DNA from: Rhodanobacter sp. C06
Lineage (GTDB): Bacteria > Pseudomonadota > Gammaproteobacteria > Xanthomonadales > Rhodanobacteraceae
Assembly: GCF_002001105.1 (NCBI RefSeq)
Contig: NZ_MUNP01000028.1
Coordinates: forward strand, 1 to 64,000
Length of the DNA: 64,000 nt
Reading direction: 5' to 3'
The position numbers were made by a program, and so were the translations under genes. Below are positions 45,116 to 53,609 of the stretch, piece after piece. Numbering within the stretch: position 1 is the stretch's first letter; each line of letters begins with the position of its first letter. Below the pieces are notes generated by a model. The model did not search any database and was not told the DNA's origin. It worked only from the letters and a program-made list of their open reading frames with translations.

Positions 45116-47637
45116 GGTGTTTTCTCCATCGTGAGGTCGGCGGTCAACGGTGTGTGGTCGGAGGCATCGCCCACGCTGATCACGAAGCGGCCCGGGTCGA
45201 TCTTCCAGTCGTTGAGTTCGGGGTCGTAATAGGCGAACGCGCGCCGGTCGAGCGTGAGGGTGACGCGCCGGCTCTGTCCCGGCGCCAGGCCCAGCTTCTC
45301 GAACGCCTTCAGTTCGCGTTCCGGCCGCTCGACGCTGGCCGATGGATCGCTCACGTAGACCTGCGCGACTTCCGCGCCCGCGCGCTTGCCCGTGTTGCGG
45401 ACCACGAACGACACCTGCACCGGCTCGCCGTCGCGCGCCGCCGCCGGCTTCACCTCGAGACCGGAGAACGCGAACGTGGTGTACGACAGGCCGTAGCCGA
45501 ACGGGAACAGCGGTTGCGGCTTGTCGGGGTGGCTGGTGTACCAGCGGTAGCCCACGAACAGGCCTTCGCCATAGCGCACCGTGGGGTGCGCGCCCGGCGC
45601 ATGCGGCGGCGCGTAGTAATAGTCGTGTGTGGGGTTGTCCTGCGGCTGGCGCTCGAAGCTGATCGGCAGCTTGCCTTCCGGCGAGCGCGCACCGAACAGC
45701 ACCTCGGCCACCGCGCGGCCGCCCTCCTGCCCCGGATACCAGTTCTGCAGCAGCGCCGGCACCCGACCCAGCCAGTCCGCCGTGGCATAGCCGCCGCCCG
45801 AGGTCACCGTCACCACGGTCTTCGGGTTCGCCTTCGCCACCGCCTGGATCAGCGCCTCCTGGCCCCACGGCAGCGCGAAGGTGCGGTCGTAGGCTTCGCT
45901 CTCCGAAGTCGGGTCGAAACCCACTGCCACTACCACGGCATCGGCCATCGCCGCCATCTTCAGGGCGGCCGGCGAGATCAACTCATCGACCGGCACCACG
46001 CCCAGGCCCATCCGGCTGTAATCCACGTCCGGCATGTAGTCCAGGCGCACCTGCACCGCCTGCCCCGCCTTGAGATCCAGTGCAGCGTACAGCGGTGCCT
46101 GGCCCTCGCGCTTGGGCTGCGCGATCACCGCCTTACCGTCTATGTAGAGCGTATAGCTGTCGGCGCTCGCCGCCGCCGTCAGGAACAGGTAGCGCCCCGC
46201 ATGCGGCGCCACGTAGCGGCCGCTCCAGCGGAGGCTGCGGCGCTGCGCGGCCGGCGTGGTCCACAGCTCCGGCTTCCACTGGTCGACGTGGGCGTCCACA
46301 CCGGTCGCGGTCGGCGTGCCACGGAAATCGGGATTGTCGAAAGTCTCGCGGCGCAGGCCGGGCTGGCCGTCGGTGGTGGCGAAGCCGTCGCGCTTGAACA
46401 CCGTATCGGGCGACGGCAGGCCGCGGTCGTACAGCACACGCACGTGCTGGCCGAGGTAGTCGACGATCCCTCCGAGGATGCTTTCAGTGCGGAAGGTGTC
46501 GATGTGCGAGCTGCCGCCGGCGGTGGCATAACCGGGGTAGGCGTCGGGGCCGATCACCGCGATGGTGCGGATCGCGCCGGCGTCGAGCGGCAGCACGTGG
46601 TTCGCGTTCTTCAGCAGCACCAGCGACTCGCGCGCCGAGTCCAGCGCCACCTGGTCGTTGGCGAGGTCGAACAACGGTTGCGCCAGATCCTGCTGCGGCC
46701 GGTCGAGCAAGCCGAAGCGCACCGTGGTGCGCAGGATGCGCCGCACCTTGTCGTCCAGCTCGGCCCTGGACAGCGTGCCGTCGCGCAAGCCGGACAGCAG
46801 CAGCGCGGGCTGCATCTTGTCGGCTGCAGGCATCTCCAGGTCGAGGCCGGCCTTGAACGCCTTGAGCCCGTCGTCCACCGCGCCCCAGTCGGACATGAAG
46901 AGGCCGTCGAAGCCCCAATCGTGCTTGAGGATGCCGCTCACCAGCTCGCGGTTCTCGGCGGTGTACTCGCCGTCGAGCTGGTTGTAGCTGCTCATCACCG
47001 CGCCGACGTGGCCTTGCTTCACCGCCATCTCGAACGCGCGCAGGTAGATCTCGTGCAGCGGCCGCGGCGCGATGACGGAATTGAGCTGGCGACGGTCGTA
47101 CTCGGCATTGTTGGCGGCGAAGTGCTTGATCGTTGCCACAACGCCCTGGCTCTGGATGCCGTCGATCAGGCCGACGGCGGTGCGGCCGGCCAGATACGGA
47201 TCCTCGCCGTAGTACTCCATGTTGCGGCCGTTCTGCGGCGCGCGGTAGATGTTCACGCCTGGCCCGAGCAGGAAGCTGATGCCGCGGGCGCGCGCATCGC
47301 GCCCCATCGCCGTGCCGACGCGCTGGGCCAGCGCCGGATCCCAGCTCGCCGCCAGCGCGATGCCGGCGGCGTAGGCCGTAGAGCTGCCGCCCATGCGCAC
47401 GCCGTAGGGTCCGTCCGACATCGCCAGCGCCGGCAGGCCGATCGACGGTTCCGCGCGGATGTCGAAGCCGTCGGTGCCGCCGACCAGCGCGACCTCCTGC
47501 TCCAGCGTGAGCTTGTGCAGTAGCTCGTCGACGCGATGTTCGACCGCGGGCGAATCAGGCTGCGGCCCGGAGGCCAGCGCCGGCAGGGCAACGCCGGCGA
47601 GCAGCAAGGCAACGGAAAGCGTTTTCCAGCGGATCAT
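45112..47637 (-). CDS. Secreted GH3 beta-glucosidase with PA14 domain
   Basis: This 841-aa protein has a signal peptide (TLSVALLLAGVALPALA) and a GH3 barrel with the nucleophile Asp in GLFMSDWGAV (about 262). The second GH3 domain is interrupted by a PA14 domain (about 430-545), and a C-terminal Fn3-like domain follows. It would cleave the glucan backbone of de-branched oligosaccharides. The ATG at 47637 (MIRWKTLSV) has AAGGA seven bases before it. It lies 11 bp after GH35 and overlaps GH31. Confidence 0.93.
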   Translation of the reverse strand: MIRWKTLSVALLLAGVALPALASGPQPDSPAVEHRVDELLHKLTLEQEVALVGGTDGFDIRAEPSIGLPALAMSDGPYGVRMGGSSTAYAAGIALAASWDPALAQRVGTAMGRDARARGISFLLGPGVNIYRAPQNGRNMEYYGEDPYLAGRTAVGLIDGIQSQGVVATIKHFAANNAEYDRRQLNSVIAPRPLHEIYLRAFEMAVKQGHVGAVMSSYNQLDGEYTAENRELVSGILKHDWGFDGLFMSDWGAVDDGLKAFKAGLDLEMPAADKMQPALLLSGLRDGTLSRAELDDKVRRILRTTVRFGLLDRPQQDLAQPLFDLANDQVALDSARESLVLLKNANHVLPLDAGAIRTIAVIGPDAYPGYATAGGSSHIDTFRTESILGGIVDYLGQHVRVLYDRGLPSPDTVFKRDGFATTDGQPGLRRETFDNPDFRGTPTATGVDAHVDQWKPELWTTPAAQRRSLRWSGRYVAPHAGRYLFLTAAASADSYTLYIDGKAVIAQPKREGQAPLYAALDLKAGQAVQVRLDYMPDVDYSRMGLGVVPVDELISPAALKMAAMADAVVVAVGFDPTSESEAYDRTFALPWGQEALIQAVAKANPKTVVTVTSGGGYATADWLGRVPALLQNWYPGQEGGRAVAEVLFGARSPEGKLPISFERQPQDNPTHDYYYAPPHAPGAHPTVRYGEGLFVGYRWYTSHPDKPQPLFPFGYGLSYTTFAFSGLEVKPAAARDGEPVQVSFVVRNTGKRAGAEVAQVYVSDPSASVERPERELKAFEKLGLAPGQSRRVTLTLDRRAFAYYDPELNDWKIDPGRFVISVGDASDHTPLTADLTMEKTP

Positions 47638-47648
47638 GCAGACATCCT

Positions 47649-49283
47649 TCAGTACGTGGCCAGCTTCACGCGCAGCCACTGCGGTTCACTGGTGAGATTG
47701 AGGCCCCAGTCGGTCTGGTCGCCGTTCCACACGCGCAGGAACTGCCATTGGCCGTCGACGTAGCGGCCCTCCTCCACGCGCTCGAACAACGCATGTTTGC
47801 CAGCGTTGCGGCCGGCCGGCTGGAAGCTCACACGCGCGTGGCAGCCGGCCACCAGGTATTCGTCGCGGCCGATCTGCACGATCAGCACGCCACCCTGCGG
47901 CGTGGGATTGCCCTTGGCCTCGGGCATGCCGAACTGCGGCAGACCGTAGCCGACCTGCGCCTGCCAGGCGCCCAGGTCGATCTGCTGGGTATGCGTCTGC
48001 TCGGGTTCGGATACACCCCACAGCTTGCCCTCGAAGCCGGCCTTGGCGACCAGCGAGGCAATCGGACGCAGCAGCTCGTAGTCCAGCGCGAAAGGCTTGA
48101 GCGTATCGGCGTCGATCTTGCGTGCGCCCAGCGGCCAGTTGGAGTAGCCGGTGAAATCCATGCCGAACGGCGAGAAGCCGATGGCGCCATGCCCCAGCGC
48201 CGCGAACACGTAGCGCGCATACGGCGCCGCGCTGCCTGTTTCGGCAATGAACAGCGGATTGTCGGAGCGGCTGTAGCGGTCCAGCACGGCGGTGTACTTC
48301 GCGTACTCCGGCAGGTAGATGTCCGGTGCGATCAGGTCGAGCGCGGGCGCCGCCGCGCGCCAGATGCCGAGCACGTTGTCGGTGGGACCGCCGCTGGCGT
48401 AGCCGCCTGGCGGGCCCGGATGGAACGGATCGCGCAGCGCGACATTGGCGTACATCGGCAAGTCGTAGACGGCCTTGCCGGCGGCGGCGACCTGGTCGAT
48501 GTAGTGCGCGATGGCCCAGGCGTAGGAGAACTCCGCCGCGTCCTTGCCGAACACGGCCGTCCAGCTGCCGGCCTTGCGCCCGGTTTTCGCCAGCACCGCC
48601 GCGGGCACCGGCGATTGCAGCAGCCTGTCTCCGGCGGTGGAGTAGTCGCGGTCCGTACCGTAGGTGCCCGACTCGTTTTCCACCTGCACCATGATCACGG
48701 TATGGCGTTCGCCGTCGATGGCGCGCAGGTGCTTCATCAAGGCCGTGAAGGCGGCGCGGTCGGCGTCCAGCGTGGATGCCGCGAACGGCGACAGCGAGTC
48801 AAGCGTGTCGCCGTCCTTCTTCAGCACGCGGGGGAAGCGCTTGTTGTCCAGCTTCACCCAGGCCGGCGCATAGGCGGGACCGTTGTTCTTCCAGGTGGCG
48901 AACCACAACAGCGCCAGGCGCACGTGATGCTCGCGCGCCTGGCTCAGCAAGGTGTCGAGGAAGCTGAAATCGAAATGCCCCTCGCTGGGCTCGATCTGCT
49001 CCCAGGCGATCGGCACCTGCACGGTGTTCACGTGCAGCGCATCCATCGCCGGCCATACCTCGGGCAGCATCGCCGGCCACGCGCTGGAGTTGTTCACCTG
49101 CGCGCCCAGCATCAGCCAGGGCTGGCCGTCCACCAGCAACATGTGGCGGCCGTGGGCGCTGACCAGGCGCGGCAGCGGAGTGGCGGCGATGGCGGGCAAC
49201 GCCGTGGCGAGGCAGGCTGCCGCAGCGAGCAGCAGCGACCACCTGCCCATGCGGCGGAATCGATGGTTCGAGTGCGGCTTCAT
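47649..49283 (-). CDS. GH35 beta-galactosidase (DUF5597-type)
   Basis: This 544-aa secreted protein has a signal peptide (LLLAAAACLATALPAIA), a GH35 barrel with acid/base Glu in QVENESGTYG and nucleophile Glu in FIAETGSA, and a C-terminal domain of the DUF5597 kind. Cellvibrio Bgl35A of the xyloglucan locus has this layout. It would remove galactose from xyloglucan side chains. It lies between the esterase (3-bp gap) and GH3. Confidence 0.9.
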   Translation of the reverse strand: MKPHSNHRFRRMGRWSLLLAAAACLATALPAIAATPLPRLVSAHGRHMLLVDGQPWLMLGAQVNNSSAWPAMLPEVWPAMDALHVNTVQVPIAWEQIEPSEGHFDFSFLDTLLSQAREHHVRLALLWFATWKNNGPAYAPAWVKLDNKRFPRVLKKDGDTLDSLSPFAASTLDADRAAFTALMKHLRAIDGERHTVIMVQVENESGTYGTDRDYSTAGDRLLQSPVPAAVLAKTGRKAGSWTAVFGKDAAEFSYAWAIAHYIDQVAAAGKAVYDLPMYANVALRDPFHPGPPGGYASGGPTDNVLGIWRAAAPALDLIAPDIYLPEYAKYTAVLDRYSRSDNPLFIAETGSAAPYARYVFAALGHGAIGFSPFGMDFTGYSNWPLGARKIDADTLKPFALDYELLRPIASLVAKAGFEGKLWGVSEPEQTHTQQIDLGAWQAQVGYGLPQFGMPEAKGNPTPQGGVLIVQIGRDEYLVAGCHARVSFQPAGRNAGKHALFERVEEGRYVDGQWQFLRVWNGDQTDWGLNLTSEPQWLRVKLATY

Positions 49284-49286
49284 CGT

Positions 49287-51224
49287 CTACCGCTCCCGGC
49301 TGCGGAACGGCGCCGCTGGCAGGCCATCGCGATTGACGAGATTGGCCGCGACCGGGTCCTCGCTCCACGCATAGCGCACCGATGCCGGGTGCCCGACCGC
49401 GTTGCTCACCGCCACCACGGTGGTGCCTTCGATGCGCGCTTGCGCAGGGTGGTAGCGGCCGTTCGCGCCGGCCAGCTCGAAACCATGCACGTCCTGGCCG
49501 CCACCGCGCACCGCCAACGGCTCGCCCTGGGTGTCGAACGACAGCACGGCGTGGCTGCCATCCACGCGCATGCCGCGATACAGCGGGCCGGCGTCGACCA
49601 ACTTGTCGCCGAAAGTCACGCGGCGCGCGACCAGCGCCAGCCGGTGGCCGACGTCCTGCTTGTCGGTGGGATGGATGTTGTCGCTTTCGCCGAGATCGAT
49701 GATGACGGCCTGCCCAGTGTGCGGCAGCGACAGGGCGGCGGCCTGCGACTCGCGCAGCTCGGCCCACGGACTTTCCGTGGCGGTGTCCTCGCCCGCTTTG
49801 AAATTGGGCAGCTGCACCCAGAAGAAGGGCAAATCCGGCCGTCCCCACTGCGCGCGCCAGGATTCGATCAGCGCCTTGAACTGGCCGCGGTAGCGCAGCG
49901 CATTGCTCGCGCTCGCGTTGGTTTCGCCCTGGTACCAGACGACGCCGCGCAATGGATAGCCGATCAGCGGATGCAGCATCGCGTTGTAGAGCAGGGTCGG
50001 CGTGAGTTGATCCTGGCTGGTGGGTACCACCGTCACCGCGGCGGGGCGGAAACGCCACTGGCCCACCAGCGAGCGACGCGTGCCGTCGGCCAGTTGCAGG
50101 TAGACCTCGTCGGGCTTGCCGGCCATGCCGCCACCGCCGCCAAGATCGTCCACGCGCACGGCGATGCTGTTGTTGCCGGCGTGCAAGTCGGCCGCGGGCA
50201 CCTTGTAGATGCGTGGCGTATTCCACGCGAGATCCATGTGGCCCACCGGATGGCCATTCACGAAGCTCTGGTCGGAATCGTCGATGCGGCCCAGGCCCAG
50301 CGTCACTCCCTGCGCGGCCTCGGCGGCGCTGAGCGTGAACTGCCTCCGATACCACGCGACGCCGTCCATGTCGTAGTAACCGACCGGTTCCCAGTCGGAT
50401 GGCACCGGCAGGCTGTCCCAGTCGGAGACATCGAGTTTTTCTGCCGCCCAGGCCAGCGAGCCATCGGCGGCTTTGACATCGGCGTGCAGCGCGGGCCAGT
50501 GCGCGATGCGCTTGTAGGTCCGTGCATTCCCCACCGCATCGGCTGCATCGTCGGCCTGCTTCTTCGCCGCCACCGCCGCCACGTCGAAATGGCCGGTCTG
50601 CGCGTCCGTCCATGCCTCGATGGCACTGCCGCCCCAGCTGCTGTTGATGAGCCCCTGCGGCACGTGCGTGCGCGCCTGCATGTCGCGCGCGAAGAACCAG
50701 CACACAGCGGAGAACTGGCCCACCGTGGACGGATTTGCCGCCACCCAGTTGCCGCCCTGCAATTGCCGCTGCGGCCTGATGGCAGAGCTGTGCGGGATCT
50801 TGAACTGGCGGATGGACGGATCGTCGCCGCGCGCCTGCTCCGCCTCGGCATCGCGCCCCTGCGACACCATGAACTCCATGTTCGACTGGCCGGAACACAG
50901 CCATACGTCACCCACCAGCACGTCGCCGATGCGGCGATGCTCGTGGCCGTCGTCGACCTCCAGCACATACGGTCCACCGGCCGCATGCGCCGGCAGCGTC
51001 GCCTGCCAGCGCCCCTGCGCGTCGGTCACCGCGTTTGCCTGCTTGCCGTCGAAATCCAGCCTCACCTTTGTGCCGGGGGTGTCCCAGCCCCATACGTGGA
51101 TCGGCCGTTCGCGCTGCAACACGGCGCCCCGGGAGTACAGCAGCGGCAAGTCGAGCGTGGCCTGTGCGACGCCCGGCAACAACGAAGCCAACGCCAGCGC
51201 CGCAGAGAGAGAAAGCATTTTCAT
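49287..51224 (-). CDS. SGNH acetylesterase, CE20-like
   Basis: This 645-aa secreted protein of the sialate O-acetylesterase/SGNH type has the Ser block GQSNMEF, Gly in SSWGGSAIEAW, Asn in WYQGETNAS, and the Asp-His pair in DNIHPTDK. A beta-sandwich (about 255-370) is inserted in the hydrolase fold. As I recall, this is the layout of CE20, founded on a Xanthomonas xyloglucan acetylesterase. The ATG overlaps the GH74 stop (ATGA), so esterase and endoglucanase are coupled. Deacetylation would expose the backbone or galactose to the neighbouring enzymes. Confidence 0.88.
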   Translation of the reverse strand: MKMLSLSAALALASLLPGVAQATLDLPLLYSRGAVLQRERPIHVWGWDTPGTKVRLDFDGKQANAVTDAQGRWQATLPAHAAGGPYVLEVDDGHEHRRIGDVLVGDVWLCSGQSNMEFMVSQGRDAEAEQARGDDPSIRQFKIPHSSAIRPQRQLQGGNWVAANPSTVGQFSAVCWFFARDMQARTHVPQGLINSSWGGSAIEAWTDAQTGHFDVAAVAAKKQADDAADAVGNARTYKRIAHWPALHADVKAADGSLAWAAEKLDVSDWDSLPVPSDWEPVGYYDMDGVAWYRRQFTLSAAEAAQGVTLGLGRIDDSDQSFVNGHPVGHMDLAWNTPRIYKVPAADLHAGNNSIAVRVDDLGGGGGMAGKPDEVYLQLADGTRRSLVGQWRFRPAAVTVVPTSQDQLTPTLLYNAMLHPLIGYPLRGVVWYQGETNASASNALRYRGQFKALIESWRAQWGRPDLPFFWVQLPNFKAGEDTATESPWAELRESQAAALSLPHTGQAVIIDLGESDNIHPTDKQDVGHRLALVARRVTFGDKLVDAGPLYRGMRVDGSHAVLSFDTQGEPLAVRGGGQDVHGFELAGANGRYHPAQARIEGTTVVAVSNAVGHPASVRYAWSEDPVAANLVNRDGLPAAPFRSRER

Positions 51225-53455
51225 GGAGTGGATTCCTCGGGATCGCCATAGACGATGCCGCGCCCGCTGGTGGCCAGATACACGCGACCAAATACGCGCG
51301 GGTCGCCAGTGAGATGGGTGATGCGGCCGTACTGGTGGGCGTTGTCGTCGATGCGCCGCCAGTGCCGGCCGCCATCGTCCGAACGGTAGATCCCCTGCTG
51401 TCCGTCCAGGCGCCCGGCCACGAACAGCGTGGACTGGTGGCCCCCCGGAGCCGACTTGCCGAAGCCGAAGGCGTCGACGCCGTCGATCCCGGGCAAGGTC
51501 GCCTGCAGCTTGCCGCCGTCTTCGCCGCGCAGCAGCAGCAGGTCGCGCGCAGCGAGGTAGAGTTCGCCAGCCGCATCGGGCGAGGCCCGCAGTTGCACAT
51601 GGTCATGGCCGCGCGCGGCGGCGCCCAAGGCGCCGGCCAGCGGCGCGAAGCTGGCGCCGCCGTCGTGGCTGACGAACAGCGCACCACTCTTCGCGTCGAA
51701 GGCGTAGCAACGCTGCGCATCGAAACGGTCGCCGAGCACGTTCACGCCGCCCGGCAAGCCCGCCGCCACCTGCCAGTGATGGCCGAAGTCGCGCGTGAGC
51801 CAAACATGCTTCGCGTTGCGCGGTGCCCACAGCACGCCGCTGCCATCAGCCGTCAGCGCGATGCTGCCGGCGCCCTCGCCTTCCGGTGGTTCGCTGGCGA
51901 ATGCCTGCCAGCGCCGTCCCCCGTCATCGGACCAGGACGCGCGCACCGCCGGCCCGAACGGCTCGCGCAGGTAGCCGCTGCGCACGATCCGCTCCGGCCG
52001 CTGCCCCGCGTAGTCGATGGCTTCGCTGTTGGCGTAGCGCGGCGGCGCCTGGAACTGCAGCGGCGCCACACCGAGATCGTCGTGGCGGTAGCCATCCAGA
52101 TCGCCCAGCGCGCTCAGCAGGTGCGCGCCCTGCGGCGGGCTGATCAGGCCCAGCGGAACGGTTTCCTCCAGCCCGCGATCCACGAACGTCCAGTGCACCT
52201 CACCGCCCGCATCGAGCCGGCCCATGTCGCGCGTGGACCACAGGCCGTAGCCGGTGACGAAGATCACGTGGCCGGGATCGAACGGATCGATGGCCACGGT
52301 GGTCATCCAGTGCGGCGTGTGCTCGACCGTCCAGGGCGCCTCGCGGCGGTCGAACACCGAATGCGCGAACACCTCGACCCAGTGCGCGCCGCGGTCGGTG
52401 CTGCGGAACAGCAGGTCGTGCGGTGTGTAGCGATGATGCGTGCTGGCAACCAGCACCGCCGGATCGGAGGGCGCCACCGCGACGTCGCCCCAGCCGAAGC
52501 CCGCGGGCTTGCCGCGGCCGGGCCGGCTTTGATCGGGTATCGGCGTGATGTCGGTCCAACGGCTGCTGGCCGGCTGCCAGCGCCAGAGGGCGCCGTCGTC
52601 CATGGTGTCCGGACCGGGCTCGTCGCCGTAGCTCAGGTAATAGTCGCCGTCGCTGGCGCGGTGCATGTGGCTTGGCCGCAGGCCCACGGGCTGGCCCGGC
52701 ACGGCGCTCCAGCTGCGGCCGCCGTCGGCGGAACGGAACAGGCTGGCCTGCCGGGTGGACACGCCGGCGTAGATCACCGGTGTCGGCTGGCCGCGCCGGC
52801 CGCTGGCCGGATCGAACACCACGAACACGATGCCGATGGGTTGCGTGCGCCAGGCATTGCTTGCGCTGGACGATGGCGAGGTGGCCACGGCGGGGAAACC
52901 GTCCACCTTCGCCCAGTGCGCGCCATGGTCGGCACTGCGCCACAAGCCAGCATCGCGCGAGCCGAGGAACAGCACGCGGCCGTCGTTCGGGTCCACCGCC
53001 AGCCGCTCGCCGTTGCCGCGCCCCAGCTCGTTGCCGCCGAGCTTGAACGGCAGATCCGCGCGCCGGAAGCTGCGCCCCCGGTCGTGCGAACGCAGGATCG
53101 CGGCATCGCCTGCCTGGGGTGTGGTGTACATGCCCGCGGCGAGATACAGCCACTGCGGATCGGACGGATCGATCGCGAGGCTGTCGATGCCGAGCAGGTT
53201 GGCGTCCTTCGCCGCGATCCAGTCGGTCAGCGGCTGCCAACGTTCGTGTTCCTGATCCCAGCGATAAGCGCCACCCACGTCGGTGCGCGCGTAATACAGG
53301 CCGCGCACCGAGGGGTGAAAGAGCAGACCGGAGACATAGCCACCGCCACCGATGCGTACGTTGGTGAAGTGGTAGGGAGTGGCGGCGGGTTGGCTGGCGT
53401 GGACACTCAGCGCGAAGAACAAAGAGCAGGCCATGGCGCCGATGGTTCTGAACAT
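51221..53455 (-). CDS. GH74 endo-xyloglucanase
   Basis: This 744-aa secreted protein is made of two seven-bladed propellers. It shows repeated sialidase-type motifs (RSADGGRSW, RSTDRGAHW, SWSDDGGRRW) and the GH74 catalytic Asp positions in YARTDVGGAYRW and FGWGDVAVAP. GH74 enzymes are largely specific for xyloglucan, which makes this the key diagnostic gene of the locus. The ATG at 53455 precedes a signal peptide (MACSLFFALSVHA). It lies downstream of the receptor. Confidence 0.93.
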   Translation of the reverse strand: MFRTIGAMACSLFFALSVHASQPAATPYHFTNVRIGGGGYVSGLLFHPSVRGLYYARTDVGGAYRWDQEHERWQPLTDWIAAKDANLLGIDSLAIDPSDPQWLYLAAGMYTTPQAGDAAILRSHDRGRSFRRADLPFKLGGNELGRGNGERLAVDPNDGRVLFLGSRDAGLWRSADHGAHWAKVDGFPAVATSPSSSASNAWRTQPIGIVFVVFDPASGRRGQPTPVIYAGVSTRQASLFRSADGGRSWSAVPGQPVGLRPSHMHRASDGDYYLSYGDEPGPDTMDDGALWRWQPASSRWTDITPIPDQSRPGRGKPAGFGWGDVAVAPSDPAVLVASTHHRYTPHDLLFRSTDRGAHWVEVFAHSVFDRREAPWTVEHTPHWMTTVAIDPFDPGHVIFVTGYGLWSTRDMGRLDAGGEVHWTFVDRGLEETVPLGLISPPQGAHLLSALGDLDGYRHDDLGVAPLQFQAPPRYANSEAIDYAGQRPERIVRSGYLREPFGPAVRASWSDDGGRRWQAFASEPPEGEGAGSIALTADGSGVLWAPRNAKHVWLTRDFGHHWQVAAGLPGGVNVLGDRFDAQRCYAFDAKSGALFVSHDGGASFAPLAGALGAAARGHDHVQLRASPDAAGELYLAARDLLLLRGEDGGKLQATLPGIDGVDAFGFGKSAPGGHQSTLFVAGRLDGQQGIYRSDDGGRHWRRIDDNAHQYGRITHLTGDPRVFGRVYLATSGRGIVYGDPEESTP

Positions 53456-53609
53456 GTCGAAGAAACTCTCTCTCACCTTGTCGTCATCCCGGCCTCCGCG
53501 CTTAACATGCCGGAACGTGGTGAGGTTTTTCAGGCGCCCGGCAAGGCACCCGACGCCGGATGCCCTGCTCCATGCCGGAACCCTCATGGCCTGCGCAGGC
53601 ACTGCACGA

